Positions 11,567-23,000 of a stretch of 64,000 bases of DNA are shown piece after piece. Source of the DNA: Uranotaenia lowii (Eukaryota > Arthropoda > Insecta > Diptera > Culicidae). Below the pieces are notes generated by a model. That model was given only the letters and a program-made list of their open reading frames with translations, searched no databases and had not been told where the DNA came from. A program made the translations under genes and the position numbers. Position 1 is the stretch's first letter. The number at the start of each line of letters is the position of its first letter. The DNA lies in the NCBI RefSeq assembly GCF_029784155.1, contig NC_073693.1, forward strand, positions 235,480,447 through 235,544,446, read 5' to 3'.

Positions 11567-11592
11567 GCTAAAGATATTATTATGAAGGTATG

Positions 11593-12019
11593 CAGAAATA
11601 AGTTGAACGTGCGATTTTATACAATTTTTTTTTAAATTACTAATTTTTGACAGATTTGGATAAGTAGATTCATGATACAAAAAGATTGCTATATATTTTT
11701 TTAATTTTATTTGTTGCCTGATAGCTATCAAGATGTTTAAAACCCCGTTTTAGCCCTGTTAGAGTTTGTTAGATATTTGAATTAGTTTATTTCGACTAAA
11801 AAGTTTTAAAACACTGAATTTTTCTGCACCAGAAATTGATTGAAACTTATTTTGAATTAATTATTAGTTGGAAAGTATACCGGTATACCGCTATAGTTCG
11901 ATCACGAAAAACCATACAAAAATCCAAAATAAGTATTTTAAAAAACATTGAGACGATTAGAGAAGAGAAAAGTGGACAATAAGCTTCACATAAGCACAGT
12001 AATTTCACATGGAACGATA
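11593..12019. other. Unassigned AT-rich sequence
   Basis: No gene or repeat termini recognised. It may include the decayed 5' portion of the Penelope-like remnant that ends with the hammerhead motif just downstream. Confidence 0.35.
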
Positions 12020-12075
12020 GATTAATTCCCTGAGGAAGATGCCAACAAGCATCGAAACGTTGGACTGATCAAAAC
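12020..12075 (+). ncRNA. Hammerhead-ribozyme-like motif, Penelope-like remnant
   Basis: The sequence holds CTGAGGA (12030-12036), a 5-bp helix GATGC/GCATC around a CAACAA loop (12038-12053), then GAAAC and the self-complementary ACGT before TGGA. These are the conserved hammerhead core segments in order (CUGANGA, helix II, GAAA, UH cleavage step). One extra base precedes helix II, and helix I is weak (TCC with GGA). Such minimal hammerheads with a palindromic helix III are described from Penelope-like element termini, where they may cleave as dimers. The enclosing element is otherwise not recognisable here. Confidence 0.6.
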
Positions 12076-12378
12076 ATCGTTTTAAGACAATAAAGACTGT
12101 TATGCCGAAAAATAATTACATTAAATCATCCAGTCGACCCCTCTAAAAATCTCGTTATAGTCAATTTTTGTAATAAAAATTTCAAATTTTTAAATTGCAA
12201 AAAAAAGTTGAAAAAGTAATTGAATAAAGGAATCTTAAATAACACACACAGAAGGAATGCTTCATAATTTGACCGATACAAGATTTTGAATAAACACATA
12301 TTTCCATATTTCATAAAATTAAACTTTTTTTTACTAAGAAACAGATCACGAGATTTGAGGAAAACGAAAAGCTCTAGA

Positions 12379-12921
12379 TTCAGCAAACACTTTTGTAGCT
12401 AAATTCTTATGCTGTTTTGATATACTTTCCAAATATATTACAGAATGATCGTATGAAAGTTGAAAAAACAGCATTTACCTACCAAAATGGAGGCAATATA
12501 TATGCAAAAATTTCATTTCTTACTAAAAAGACGAAAACTACAGCAATTAGGCGTTATCCGGCACCTTATCTGTACCTATCGGAAAAATGTTAGAGAGAGC
12601 GCAAGATTTCGCTCTCATAGCCTTCAAATCGTTGCCGGCGACAATATTTTTCAGTTCTCTCATTCGTCAATATTACTCAATTCCCATCTGATTTTTAGCC
12701 ATCTGGTTGCACAGCTGGTTGCAGAATGAACATGAAGATGAATTCCTCACTTGATGCTGCGTGGGAGCAAAATCATTTCAAAACAAATATTATATCCGAT
12801 TCAAACTGACTTCAGACGACATTTTATACGATTTTTTTACTATACGGTTTGAATTGCGATTCGCAACACCATTGTAAACGACTTAAGTTATTATTTCTGA
12901 TACGATTTCATGTTTGCTGGG
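12379..12921. mobile_element. MITE with CCCAGCAAACA-type ends (copy 1)
   Basis: The right end reads CATGTTTGCTGGG. The left end, TTCAGCAAACA at 12379-12389, is its degenerate inverse. The internal phrases CTACCAAAATGGAGGCAATAT and ACGATTTCATG match the copy at 52692-53288. No coding capacity. The left boundary is approximate. Confidence 0.5.
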
Positions 12922-12971
12922 GATGATTTTAAGTCTTTTTTTCTTATCAATGATACCACATTTGGGCACTA

Positions 12972-13919
12972 AGGCTATGATCATTTAGTATCCGGGAACT
13001 TTATTTCAGTGATAGCTACGTTAATAGAGCTTGGATATGCAAACCTTTAGTAGCGTTGTGATGGTTATGAAAAGTACTATCTTGCCTATTTTTGATAGAT
13101 TTTTAAGTTAACGTGTGTTTGAGATATTCACGATGCAAAAAGACATGGTAAAAATGATTTTGCACAAATTTGCTCCTTTTAAGCATTTTGCGCCTCGAAA
13201 ATTTTTCATTATTGACTTGAAAGATCATGAACTGTTGATTTTTTCTGATTTTTTTTTTCAGACCAAATGGTTAAGAAGTATAAGGAGCCACTCTAGGATC
13301 CACACGAAGTTCAAACCAACTTTCGGAGTGCAACCCTTGATTTTAAATATGGTAAAAAGTCTATGGTTATTGGGGATAACTGAATGCAGACTCCTTAAAT
13401 AATGCAAAATATCCATTCCCGGTAGGCAAAAGTGTTGCCTGACTAGTAGACACCAAGTAAATAACTCATAATGATCAGTTCCAAAGATCACAATCTGTGC
13501 ATCCGGTTTTACGCAATATGACAGATGTGTTCTGATGGACAAAAAAAAATTATGTTAAAACCGGATTTAAGAGATCAAATTCCTCGAGATGCCTACTCAT
13601 GAAGAGGTTTCAACCAGATTCTAATTGATTTTTTTTTTTCAAGTGAGTTTGTGCAAAATATCTTGATTTTGCAAAGGTTTCCTTCTGTGGTAAAAAAATA
13701 AATCAATGCATGACTGAAAAAAGTGTGCAAAGATAAGAAAGAGATTTTATGAAAAAGTTAGAGTTTTTCTTGAAATCATTGATGAATTTTTTTTTTATAT
13801 TTTAACATTAAATGTCATATTATCACCCTCATTTCCTCCATAGAAAGTTTTTCGATCAAATGAATTGTTTTTAAAATACAAATGTTTGTAACTGCCCGGA
13901 TACTAAATGATCATAGCCT
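12972..13919 (+). mobile_element. 948-bp TA-flanked MITE, family M945 copy A
   Basis: Terminal inverted repeats of about 25 bp start AGGCTATGATCATTTAGTAT and continue to CCGGG. TA flanks both ends (12970-12971 and 13920-13921). Full-length homologues lie at 30725-31668 (same orientation) and 38082-39025 (inverted). No transposase is present; the ORFs at 13115 and 13258 are chance frames. Uniform length and TA targets fit a Tc1/mariner-type non-autonomous family (inference). 'M945' is my own label. Confidence 0.92.
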
Positions 13920-13921
13920 TA

Positions 13922-14750
13922 AGCTCACGTCACATGAGTCTTGAAGAACATAATTTCAGCCTTGATCGTTTTATGGAAAGGATTTGTTATATAAATCTCT
14001 TAAACATAGATTTAATTTTATTTGCGTTGATATGTTTTAAAAATACCGTAATCGAAAAAGTTCCGTGTTTATCATCTAAACTAATTTCTTCCTCAAAAAC
14101 AACTTTAACTTCGTCAATGAAAACAGTTTGATAAAGTGTTCCTTTTCGATAATGCTTTTGCTTGCAAATGTACGCTAACTTGATTTGTTGGAAGCGTTTT
14201 TTGTAGGTAAATCAAGAGAGTTTTTCCTGAGATTTTTCTTGAATTATTTAATTATCATAAACTTGTGTTTGCAATTGTTGCATAAATCAACTTTTTCATG
14301 TGTTATGTTTTTGGACGAATTCTAGAACAACCATAAAACAATTGTTCTTTGGCTATGATTTGTTGTACTTGTCAAAATTTCAACTTCCTCATTGAAAATG
14401 TTTTGATAAATAATTGTTTGAACATAATGATTTTTCATTAATGATTATCTTTAACTATGCTAAAGTAGCAAAATCGAAATAGGGAAAATCGTGATTTTTA
14501 CCACTATTCATATTTAAAACCATGTTCACCAAAAATTGGATGATCAAATCTTTTGATTTGTAATTAGTTATTTTTGTAATTTGATGAGATTAAAATTTAA
14601 TTTTTTTTTTATTTATAAACAAGGATTCTTCCAAAAAAGGTAGGTTAAAGTAATCAAATGACCCCATCAATCGAAATCTTACCAACTGCGTCTAACTGAA
14701 AAGGCCGTAGAAAAATTACTATCATTCAATCATCGGCATCCAAGCATCTT
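13922..14750. other. Unassigned AT-rich sequence
   Basis: No recognisable gene, RNA or terminal repeats. Strongly AT-rich with several near-repeated TTTTGATAA phrases. Confidence 0.4.
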
Positions 14751-15420
14751 TGCGTTGAGATTTTCGGTGGAACAAAAACACGCAACAAATTTTCAATATC
14801 CTTCTTCTTTTTGCGCTGCACTACCTGGACTCGGAACAAAGAAGTTCCCCATTCAGAAGGGAGGAGACGGCGTAATCGGTGTCGTCAACAAAACCCCGGA
14901 GAACACCAGCCTACTTTTTTCTCGTGGCCAGACATTTCGGTTTCTCGGAAGAAAAAGCTCCAATGCCGAAAAATGCCCCGATGCGAAACGATGATTTTAC
15001 CTTTCAATTTCAATCAGCGAGAATAAATGTGCGGCCTTGCGGAGAAGTTCGTTCGCAGCCTCCCAGAAATATGCCACGGCAGCCTTCATCAATTCGGGGC
15101 CAAATAACATTTTTACCTTCCGCAGTGCGGCAGATTTTCCGTCGTTTTGCCAGGCCATCGCGCTCGCCATTCATGCGAAAGCTATGGAAAACTTATTTTC
15201 GCTCTCTTCTTCTCGTTTTTTCACTCTTTCGCGCCGTTCTGGGGTGAACTTTTGCCTTCAGCCCACGTTCACCGTTTCGAGTTCGGTATTGATGCGAGAA
15301 AAATCTCCTTTAATCGCCCCAGTTATATACATCTAAATTAGATTTATTTTTTCATCTCATTTCTTTAACGGGAATCGACGCCGTTGCCGCCATCTATACT
15401 GCTGAGGTCCTCCTACAAAC
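14751..15420. other. GC-richer island with overlapping open frames
   Basis: Five overlapping plus-strand frames of 64-122 codons are open at once (14755-15341), which points to base composition instead of selection on one protein. No signal peptide, domain or motif was recognised. The sharp compositional contrast with its surroundings suggests single-copy, possibly constrained DNA (exon, untranslated region or enhancer). I cannot choose between these. Confidence 0.35.
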
Positions 15421-15593
15421 CCCGATCGCTTAGCTCGTGGGTTTGAAGAAAAGTGGATGTGTCCGGAGGAGGAGCGGTGAATTGTTCGTGTGACCTCCAA
15501 TCGTAGTGCGACGTATGAAGCTGGGTGTTTTTACTGGGGTTACCCTTAATAAATGTACTGGTTTTGCATACAATCAGGCGCATGGCTCGGTTA

Positions 15594-15923
15594 AGCGGGC
15601 CATAGACTACACAAATTGGCCTGTACAAATTCGATGATTCCGCGTCGATTGTTTGATCTATGCTCGCCCACACACTATACAAACATATTTCACGCGAACA
15701 CAAATGATTGCTGGCGAAAACAACAACAGCAACAAAAAAAACCATCTCCACCCCGGCTGGGAGAATGTTTTGTACAAAATATTTCGATCCCGACCGATTT
15801 TACTCCAACCGTTTGGGCGACAATTCAAGCAGTGCCATACACTATGCAAATCGTGCTCACAGCGACAAAATTTCATCGAATTTCATCGCATTTGTACAAA
15901 TGTTGTGTAGTCTGTGGCCCGCT
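15594..15923. mobile_element. 330-bp MITE with TTA target duplication
   Basis: The ends are inverted repeats beginning AGCGGGCCATAGACTACACA (left) and AGCGGGCCACAGACTACACA (right, complement). They are flanked by TTA at 15591-15593 and 15924-15926. A subterminal TGTACAAAT...CGATGA block is also inverted. A three-base TWA target is typical of PIF/Harbinger-type elements, so I infer mobilisation by that group. The overlapping frames inside (15616-15927) are not genes. Confidence 0.85.
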
Positions 15924-16015
15924 TTAGTATATTCATTTTGTTTTACTATTAAATCGTCGTTTTAGGCGAATTCAGATTTTGAAATCGCTGAAAAACGACA
16001 TTTACTTTTACTTAC

Positions 16016-16350
16016 TTAATGATCCCGCGCCGGTCCTCCGGTGCATAGGGCCGTGGTAAAAGACCTCCACTGTTGACGATCCGGAGCCAGAGTCTTCACC
16101 TGGTCCCAGTCAAGATTCTCGTCAACAGTTCGGATTTCAGCGGCTAGGCTTCGCCGCCACGATTTTCTGGGCCTGCCTTTTCTTCGATGACCTTCTGGAT
16201 TCCAATCTAGCGCCTCTCTGCGAATCTCGTTCTCATCTTTTCGCAGCGTGTGCCCACCGGCGATGTAGTTCCTCATTCGAGATCCTGTTGCCAGGCCACA
16301 AAGCGCGGATGGTATTCCAAAGGCAGCGGTTTACAAATACTTGCAGTTTT
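16016..16350 (-). pseudogene. RTE C-terminal domain remnant
   Basis: The frame includes RNYIAGGHTLRKDENEIRRE and RKGRPRKSWRRSL, the 'wooden' C-terminal signature of RTE-like polyproteins (GHxLR...GxRxRGRPxxxW). The 3' terminal simple repeat follows its stop. It is joined to the reverse transcriptase by the internal deletion and is in a different frame from the RT blocks. Confidence 0.85.
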
Positions 16351-17931
16351 CACGTTTTTTTTTTCAGATCGTTCAGTTGCTCCATTGTTGAAGGATTCCA
16401 CGGCAATCCTCGGTTCGGTGCACAGTCAATCGATCCAATCAGAATCTAATCCATTACGATTAGAAAAAGTAGAGGTGATAGAATACATCCTTGTCTCACT
16501 CCAGCAGTTACCGGGATTGGTTTGGACAAGACACCGTCGTGCAAGACCTTGCACGAAAATGCCTCGTACTGTGCTTCGATGAGATGGACCCAGAGCCGCC
16601 CAGATGTTTTCATGGTTAAGTCGGTCGAATGCTTTTTCGAAATCAACAAACACCAGCAGAAGAGAGTCCTGGAATTCGTTGATTTGTTCCAGTATGATTC
16701 GTAGCGTTGTGATGTGGTCCACACATCATCGTCCGGATCGGAATCCAGCTTGTTGCCGTCGGGGTTTTGCGTCGATTTTCTCCTGAATCCTGTTCAGGAT
16801 CACCTTGCAGAGTACTTTGAGGGTTGTACAGATCAACGTTATGCCACGCCAGTTACCGCACTCTGTCAGGTCTCCTTTCTTCGGGACCTTCACGAGGATA
16901 CCCTGCATCCAGTCGGCCGGGAATGTTGCAGTATCCCAGATGTCAGCGAAAAGACGGTGCAACATTTGTGCTGACAGGGCAGGGTCGGCTTTCAGCATTT
17001 CAGCAGGGATGCAATCGATTCCAGGTGCTTTGTTGGATATCATGTTTTTGATTGCCGCTTCTATTTCAGCCAGCGAGGGCGCTTCCGAGTTGACGCCATT
17101 TATGCGACTCTCTGTTGGCGCTTCGAGCTGCGGGTTCTGTTGGCCATCGCTATTCGTGACTCGGAAGAGTTGTTCGAAGTGCTCAGTCCATCGTTTGAGC
17201 TGATCTGTTCGATCGGTCAATAACTGACCAGCTCGGTCTTTCAGTGGCATTCTTGCATTAGTCCTTGCATCACTGAGGCGGCGAGAAATGTCATAAAGTA
17301 ATCGTATATCTCCATTGGCGGCGGCTCTTTCTCCCTCTTCGGCTAGGGAGTTTGTCCAGGCTCTCTTGTCTCGTCTACAAGCTCGTTTAACTGCCTTTTC
17401 CAGCTCCGCATATCGTAAGCGGGCGGCTGCTTTGGCTGACCCAGTACATGCCTGCTCAATTCCGACTTTCGCCTTTCTCCGATCATCGACCATCCTCCAA
17501 GTTTCATCCGACATCCATTCACTCCTTCTTCCACAAACTTTATCGAGAGTACCATGGCTCGTCGTGATAAAGGCATTCTTGATTCCACACCACTGTTCTT
17601 CGACTGTTCCGTCTGTCGGCAACTCCGAGGCTCGGGATTCTAGCTGTTCAAAGTATGCCCTTTTCACCTCTGGATTCTCCAACCGGCGGACGTCGTATCG
17701 ACAACCGACTTTCTCCTCGCGCCGTTGGACACGCGCAACTCTCAGTCGTATCTCGCCAAGGACGAGGTGATGGTCAGATGCAATGTCTGGGCTTCGTTTG
17801 TTGCGGACATCAAGAAAGGCTCCTTCTCCCTTTTCGACTGATGCAGATGTGGTCAATTTGATTTTCTGTTCGATCATCTCGGGATACCCAAGTGACCTTA
17901 TGTGCTGGTCGATGGGGGAAGAGCGATCCAC
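16351..17931 (-). pseudogene. LINE reverse transcriptase, YADD deleted
   Basis: Non-LTR reverse transcriptase copying the element's RNA at the nicked target. Visible blocks: NKAPGIDCIPAEMLK, NWRGITLICTTLKVL, QQAGFRSGR, then after a frameshift near 16725 VFVDFEKAFD (first catalytic aspartate), then in another frame GVRQGCILSPLLF and the MEQLNDL phrase. At that point (about 16351-16364) the sequence passes through a poly-T tract straight into the C-terminal FVNRCLWNTIRALWPG block. The expected YADD and the thumb domain are therefore missing, and the enzyme is dead irrespective of the frameshifts. RTE relatives have a substantial stretch at this position; the exact loss cannot be measured here. 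Confidence 0.9.
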
Positions 17932-18616
17932 CGATCACCATGTTGTTGTTGCCACAAAATTCTACAAACAGCTCTCCGTTTTCGCTCATCTGTCCTAGGC
18001 CATGGCGCCCCATGATGCGCTCAAGGTCCTGATTGTCGGAGCCAATCTCTGCGTTGAAGTCGCCCAAATGGATTTGAATGTCACCCTTCGGAATACTCTC
18101 AAGCACGCTGTTCAGTTGACTGTAAAACTGCTCTTTCTCCTTCAAGTCGGCAACGTCAGTTGGCGCATAACACTGGACCATTGTAAGGTTTCTAACCCGT
18201 GTTCTGAATCTGGCTACGATTATTCTTTCGTTTATCGGTTCCCATCTAATGAGGGCCGCGTAGGCCTGCGGGCTTAACAGGAAACCAACTCCTCGTTCCC
18301 GAGTAGGATGTTCTCCTCGTATGCTAGAGTAAAGCAGGACTTGCCCGGATTGTGTCTTGTGTTCTCCAATATTAGGCCAACGGACTTCGCTCAGTCCCAG
18401 AATTTCAAGCTTGAGGCGGCTAGCCTCTCTAGCAAGTTGTTCCAGTTTGCCTTGTTGGGCAAGGGTTAAAACATTCCAAGTTCCAATTCGTGTCCGTGTT
18501 TTCATGCTAAAAGTCGTCGCCAAAGTTCCAGGTCGGTCATTTCTTTCGGGTTCCGTAACAATTTCAAATCGGGAGCAGCAGGTTGTTAGCCTAAAATCCC
18601 GCGATGGGGCCGCCAT
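17835..18616 (-). pseudogene. LINE endonuclease domain (APE-type), 5' part of RTE ORF
   Basis: The apurinic/apyrimidinic-like endonuclease nicks target DNA for target-primed reverse transcription. Visible family motifs in order are GTWNVLTL (catalytic N), LSEVRW (catalytic E), CYAPTD, HLGDFNAEIG (D and N) and, after a frameshift at about 17835, SDHHLVLGE (S, D, H). The start was taken at the first methionine, which gives about 33 extra residues before KTRTRIGTWNV; a start at the MKTRTR methionine (about 18508) is equally plausible. The frame breaks between ICISRKGRRS and the LDVRNKRSPDIASD continuation, so no intact protein is made. Its continuation is the reverse transcriptase on the same strand. 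Confidence 0.9.
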
Positions 18617-18655
18617 CTTGGACTTTTCTTACTTACCCTTACTTAATCTCCATTG

Positions 18656-19329
18656 ATTTAATATTTTTTTTTAAATGAACAGTGTCTACCTCGTTACTCA
18701 TTGAACTTTGTATCAACATAATCAAATAAATTTGCCGTTCAAAACGTGTTTAAGGGTTTCTTCTAAAACATTATTTAAGAGCTAACCACTTGCCCATATC
18801 TTTTACAGGGTTTTTAAAACAACTCGAATAAAGTATTTAATTTTTTGCCTGGATTAATAGTTCATTGATAGAATTTTATTAACTAAACATCGCATTCATA
18901 ATTTTAAATAAATTCCTTCCTTTTCTCTTAAAGATGATTTTTTTTTCATGAAACAGTTACACAAGCTTGATAAAATTAATAATTTTTCGATAATCGAGTT
19001 TGGAACATTTTGCTTGCACTTAGTAAAGAGATAGAGCTATTTTAGTAAAAGTAGGGAAAATCGTGACTGCATCAAAAAATTAACTGTAATTTCTTAAAAT
19101 TTTATGTTTCTTTTCTCAAATTTCGTGAGATGATGAACATAGTAACAAAGAACATTCTAGTGTCTGAAAAAATTTCATCAAAATCGATCATAACTTGAAA
19201 TTTTCGCATATGGCCCATGTAATTAAATGGAAAATGACTAAATGTAACTTTTTTTTTCTAAATTTCATGCTCTCTTGAACAAAGGATTTTAGTTACACAT
19301 AATTTGAATTTTAATAATTATTCATATAC
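18656..19329. other. Unassigned AT-rich sequence
   Basis: Nothing recognised apart from homopolymer runs. Confidence 0.4.
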
Positions 19330-20035
19330 CTAAGAGCCACCCCGATGTCTTTCCTTCAGCATATTCACCAACTGAAGATGGAAAAATCCATCAGCCGGGA
19401 AAATTGGAAACCATCGTGTAACTTCCCCGGAGCTCAATCAATGAACGATCCGATTTTGTCATTCGCTCTTTCGAGTGGTGTAGGTTGGTGCGCTTTTCCC
19501 AGTAAAGAACCCACCCAATTCTACCACACCGTGTGGGCAAAGGGGGGTGATTGAAAAGTAAAAGTGGAGGTACCAGAAGTAGACCTTACATTTTGTCTCG
19601 TCGTCGTCGTATTCTTCGACGACGAGCTGTGATCAAAACATCTCCATGTGAGTAACAACAACAGATAAAAATGGATTTTCTCAAGATACACTCAGCGTCT
19701 TTTGCTTAACTACAGCTGAGCTATTTGTCAAGTAAATGGGAACAAAGTATTATAATCGGGGGAGCTCAGATTTCGCGCCATGCGCCAATGAACCGCGGGC
19801 CGTTGTCCTAAGCAGCATGAAGTGAATGAAACTTTCCGAAGCTCACTCCGAAAGGCGAGAAGGTAAAGGCAAAATCGATCCTGCTCAGCTTCCATTCACA
19901 ACGTGGCGTGCCGGTTGCTAAGCATTGGTTCCCTTTGAACCGTCTATCAATGGAGGATTGATTCTGTGATGTGCTTAAATGTTCGACTTTTTCTGCTCCC
20001 CATCTCGTTGACATTCTCCTTCAATTAAACCAAAT
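19330..20035. other. GC-richer island, unassigned
   Basis: Short ORFs on both strands (19345-19554 plus, 19808-20014 minus) without recognisable domains. A small hairpin made of CGTCGTCGTCG and CGACGACGAG lies at about 19600-19627. Possibly regulatory or exonic DNA; no support for a specific gene. Confidence 0.3.
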
Positions 20036-23000
20036 GAGTTTGTCACAGATTTAAAGAGGATTAGAATATTTTTCTAGCAGGTTGGGGAAGCAGGATAGAA
20101 AAAGAATTATCGAAAAATTTCCAATTTAAAAATGAAATTTTCACTAAGATAAATAAAATCGATTAATATTCAATACGTCCTCATACAACCGCAACTAACT
20201 AAAATTTTGCCAACATGAAGCCTCGCCGAGCTTTCTCGAGGACCTCATTAGAAATCTGTTGTTTAAAAAACAACCGTGCTCATCAATTCAGACAAAACTT
20301 CAAACTCTTAATGAAATAATTAATAATCAAAGTCTTTTGACCAGGTTGTCCTGAGTGCGAAGCATGTTTAACAAAACAAAAATAAGATAGTAAAATAAAT
20401 TTTTATGAAAGTGAATGAGAATTCAATAACAGGGTGATGCATTCTTTTCTTCATTTACAGTATTTTTCAGGATAACACTAAAAGTATGGATTTGTTAGAT
20501 TTTTTGAAAAAACCGTCTTTAGTGACTCTAATGACAAGTGAACTCTGAAACCTTTTCTGTGCATAAATTTATGTATTGTTGCTAAGAAAAACAAACTTGA
20601 TCTTCAATTCCAGGTATAAATGACTCGATGGAAAAAATTAAAATCTTTGATATTTTTCTTCAAACATTTTATCCGTGACACAGTAAACAAACTCAAAAAT
20701 GTGTGAAATTGATAAATTCTCTTTGATAACTGATACTAGTGAACTATGTTCAATATTTAGAAAAGGAGGATTTTTAGTTCATAATTCATATTTTGGTGAC
20801 ACATCACAGCGGAGTTTTATTCATTTCATGTGAATGTCAATAAAATTTGCTTTCAATAATACATATTTTTAATTGTTCTGTTAATACTGAAAATTCACTG
20901 AAAGCTGAGTGCAAACTTAGGGAAGATTTTAAAAAAAGGATTATATTTCCGCAAAAAAGCCAACTTGGAAAAATTGTAATAAATTCCATTCTCTACAAAT
21001 CATTGGTCTAATGATTGCAAAATATTGTTAATAACATGAATTTTGTAGCTCTGTTTTTAAAACAATTTTCCTATCTGTAAAACAGATTTTACATGAGATG
21101 AAATGGAAGCCACGTTTTTTAGACTACTTTTTAAAATTTTTGTTCGCCAAAAAATTGAAAAAAATGTGATTTATTTTTCGATGTTCCATCGTAAAGCTTT
21201 TAACTTCAGCTTACATGAGAGCAATATGTTTTTAGTAAACCATTTGTGACTAACGATAGTTTGGGCATGAGATGTTTTTTTTTTCGGATTTAAATGTTCG
21301 GAACATTGTTTAATTACATTAAAATGTTTCTATTCATGTTTTTAAAAAATTGATAGCAGTGGAATCGATTTAAAACTATTCTTCTTCAGGAGTGTCAATT
21401 TGACACTCAAGGTCTGATTAGGGAGTTCTTTTCTGGGCTTTCAGGGAGCGTCCAAAAAAAAACTGATGGTGCAAAATGAAAGATTTCATGAATTCATAAG
21501 GGGTCTCCAAAGAAATTGTTTTTTTTTTTTTATGCGCCTGATAAAAGGAGCAAGCCCTAAAACTTCGAATAGTATCATATTGACACTTAAGAGTGGATAA
21601 GGGTTAAGATTCCTTCTAAAACTAATGAAAATCTAAGGAACATAAAATGGAACTGGTTTTAAGTGTAATTTTCAGCAAAAATAGCAAATATAACAGAAAA
21701 TTTAAAAAAAAAACAACATTAATAATAAGCATAAAAGCACAAAAAAATGGTTTAAGGCCAAAAATTGTCTTCTTCTTTTTCTTTCTACTTGAACTGCTTA
21801 TGCAGCATCGATGATCTGTCAGCAGTTCTGAATTAAGGGCCGAAAACTTAGACTATATGCTCCAAAAATTTTCAGGAGCATTCAAAACAAGATGTGATTT
21901 TATGTTTATTGATCTCATAGACAGAATGAAGTATAAAATTGTTTAAAAAATAAAACAAGCTTAAAATATCTTTTCGCATTATACCTCTCTCAAGATATAT
22001 TGGTTGGCATTTAAACAAATTCTTTTTTTTTTTCAAATCAAAGGGGTTTCCAGCATTGTTGTCAATTGAAAAAAATATAGTATTTTATATGCATCATGTT
22101 TTCTACAATCTAACAAAGTTGTATTACATAATTTTTATAATTTGTATCATTAAATTTCTTTCTAAAAAATATTCCAGTTTTCTACTTAATCACAAAGTTT
22201 TCGAGGTAAAAGTCTACCCTTTATTAGAATTGACGAATGATGATGAAAATAAGTATCCATGAACCTTATTAATGTAAAAAAGCTAAGCTGTATCGAAAAT
22301 ATTCGTGTTTTATGATAATTATGTACCTCACATCCTATTTTTAAGTGATTAGAAATAGGAATCTTTAATGCTGAAAGCAATACAAAATTAGAAGAATGTT
22401 GACAACGCACTACACAACCTGGAAATTCGAAAATATTAAAAGCTACATACTAAAGTTTATCTAGAAAAAACGATCCATGGGAAATATTTCGTTGAAAAAC
22501 TGTTTATAGTCCCTTGTACTGGAAGTTTCTGAAAAATGTTTGGTATAAAGGAAAAGACTTCAAACAAGCTGATCCCTCACAAACTTCGTTACGCTATCAA
22601 CTGTAAAAATATTTTGAATTGAAATGGTTCTGATTTAACATAATAAAATATCTTTTAACCTTTTACTGAAGAAAAAGATGAAATAACTTCACATTTAGGG
22701 TACTCTTATTGAAAGCTAAGTTTCCTACCTCATAAACAACGATACGTTTGCCTTCCAACACCTGTCTCCAATTCGTAGATTAACCTATTTATTCTTCATG
22801 GTGGCAATGTTGCGAAAATGGTGGATGCGTTATGAGAATGGCTCTTTTCGCTACCCCCTTGTGCAAATTTGTCCCAATCTAATGCATTATAACCAAAACA
22901 TTTAATTAAAAGTTAACAGTTAACATGACATTGACGATCTCTATAACAAATTGGATACCTGAAATCATCTCATTCCGATGTAGGTACTAAAAAACACAAA

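Larger units (their letters stand above)
7960..11592 (-). mobile_element. 3.6-kb unit bracketed by a 26-bp direct repeat
   Basis: A perfect 26-bp direct repeat beginning GCTAAAGATATTATTATGAA lies at 7960-7985 and 11567-11592, the arrangement expected of a long target duplication. Read on the minus strand, the enclosed unit starts at 11566 with a leader-like sequence containing ATTGGCGACGAGG (about 11450-11462) and ends in a SINE-like body and a (CATA)n tail at 7981-7998. It carries a nested 998-bp MITE at 8325-9322. A non-autonomous retroelement or a retrotransposed read-through transcript would fit. No coding sequence was recognised, and the class is unresolved. Confidence 0.5.
15995..18655 (-). 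mobile_element. RTE-type non-LTR retrotransposon, internally deleted
   Basis: Minus-strand LINE. Order 5' to 3': a short leader, an apurinic endonuclease domain, a reverse transcriptase, and a short C-terminal domain with GHRRKGRPRKSWRR. The 3' end is a TAAGTAAG-type simple repeat (about 15998-16020), as is usual for RTE-like elements, with no poly-A. A related AAGTAAGGGTAAGTAAG stretch also lies at the 5' end (about 18633-18650). The coding region has frameshifts near 17835 and 16725 and a deletion near 16351-16364 that removed the YADD motif, so it is inactive. It is the only substantial LINE with endonuclease in the window. Confidence 0.93.

Noticed and set aside
12460..12729. 89-codon ORF in the MITE at 12379
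   Set aside because: No domain, and it lies within a repeat also present at 52692 where the frame is not conserved.
15616..15965. Several overlapping ORFs of 72-112 codons near 15.7 kb
   Set aside because: They coincide with the TTA-flanked MITE and its flank, and frames on both strands are open at once.
16726..18616. Two intact host genes (endonuclease-like and reverse-transcriptase-like)
   Set aside because: They are adjacent pieces of one RTE retrotransposon joined by frameshifts, with a missing YADD and a retroelement 3' tail.
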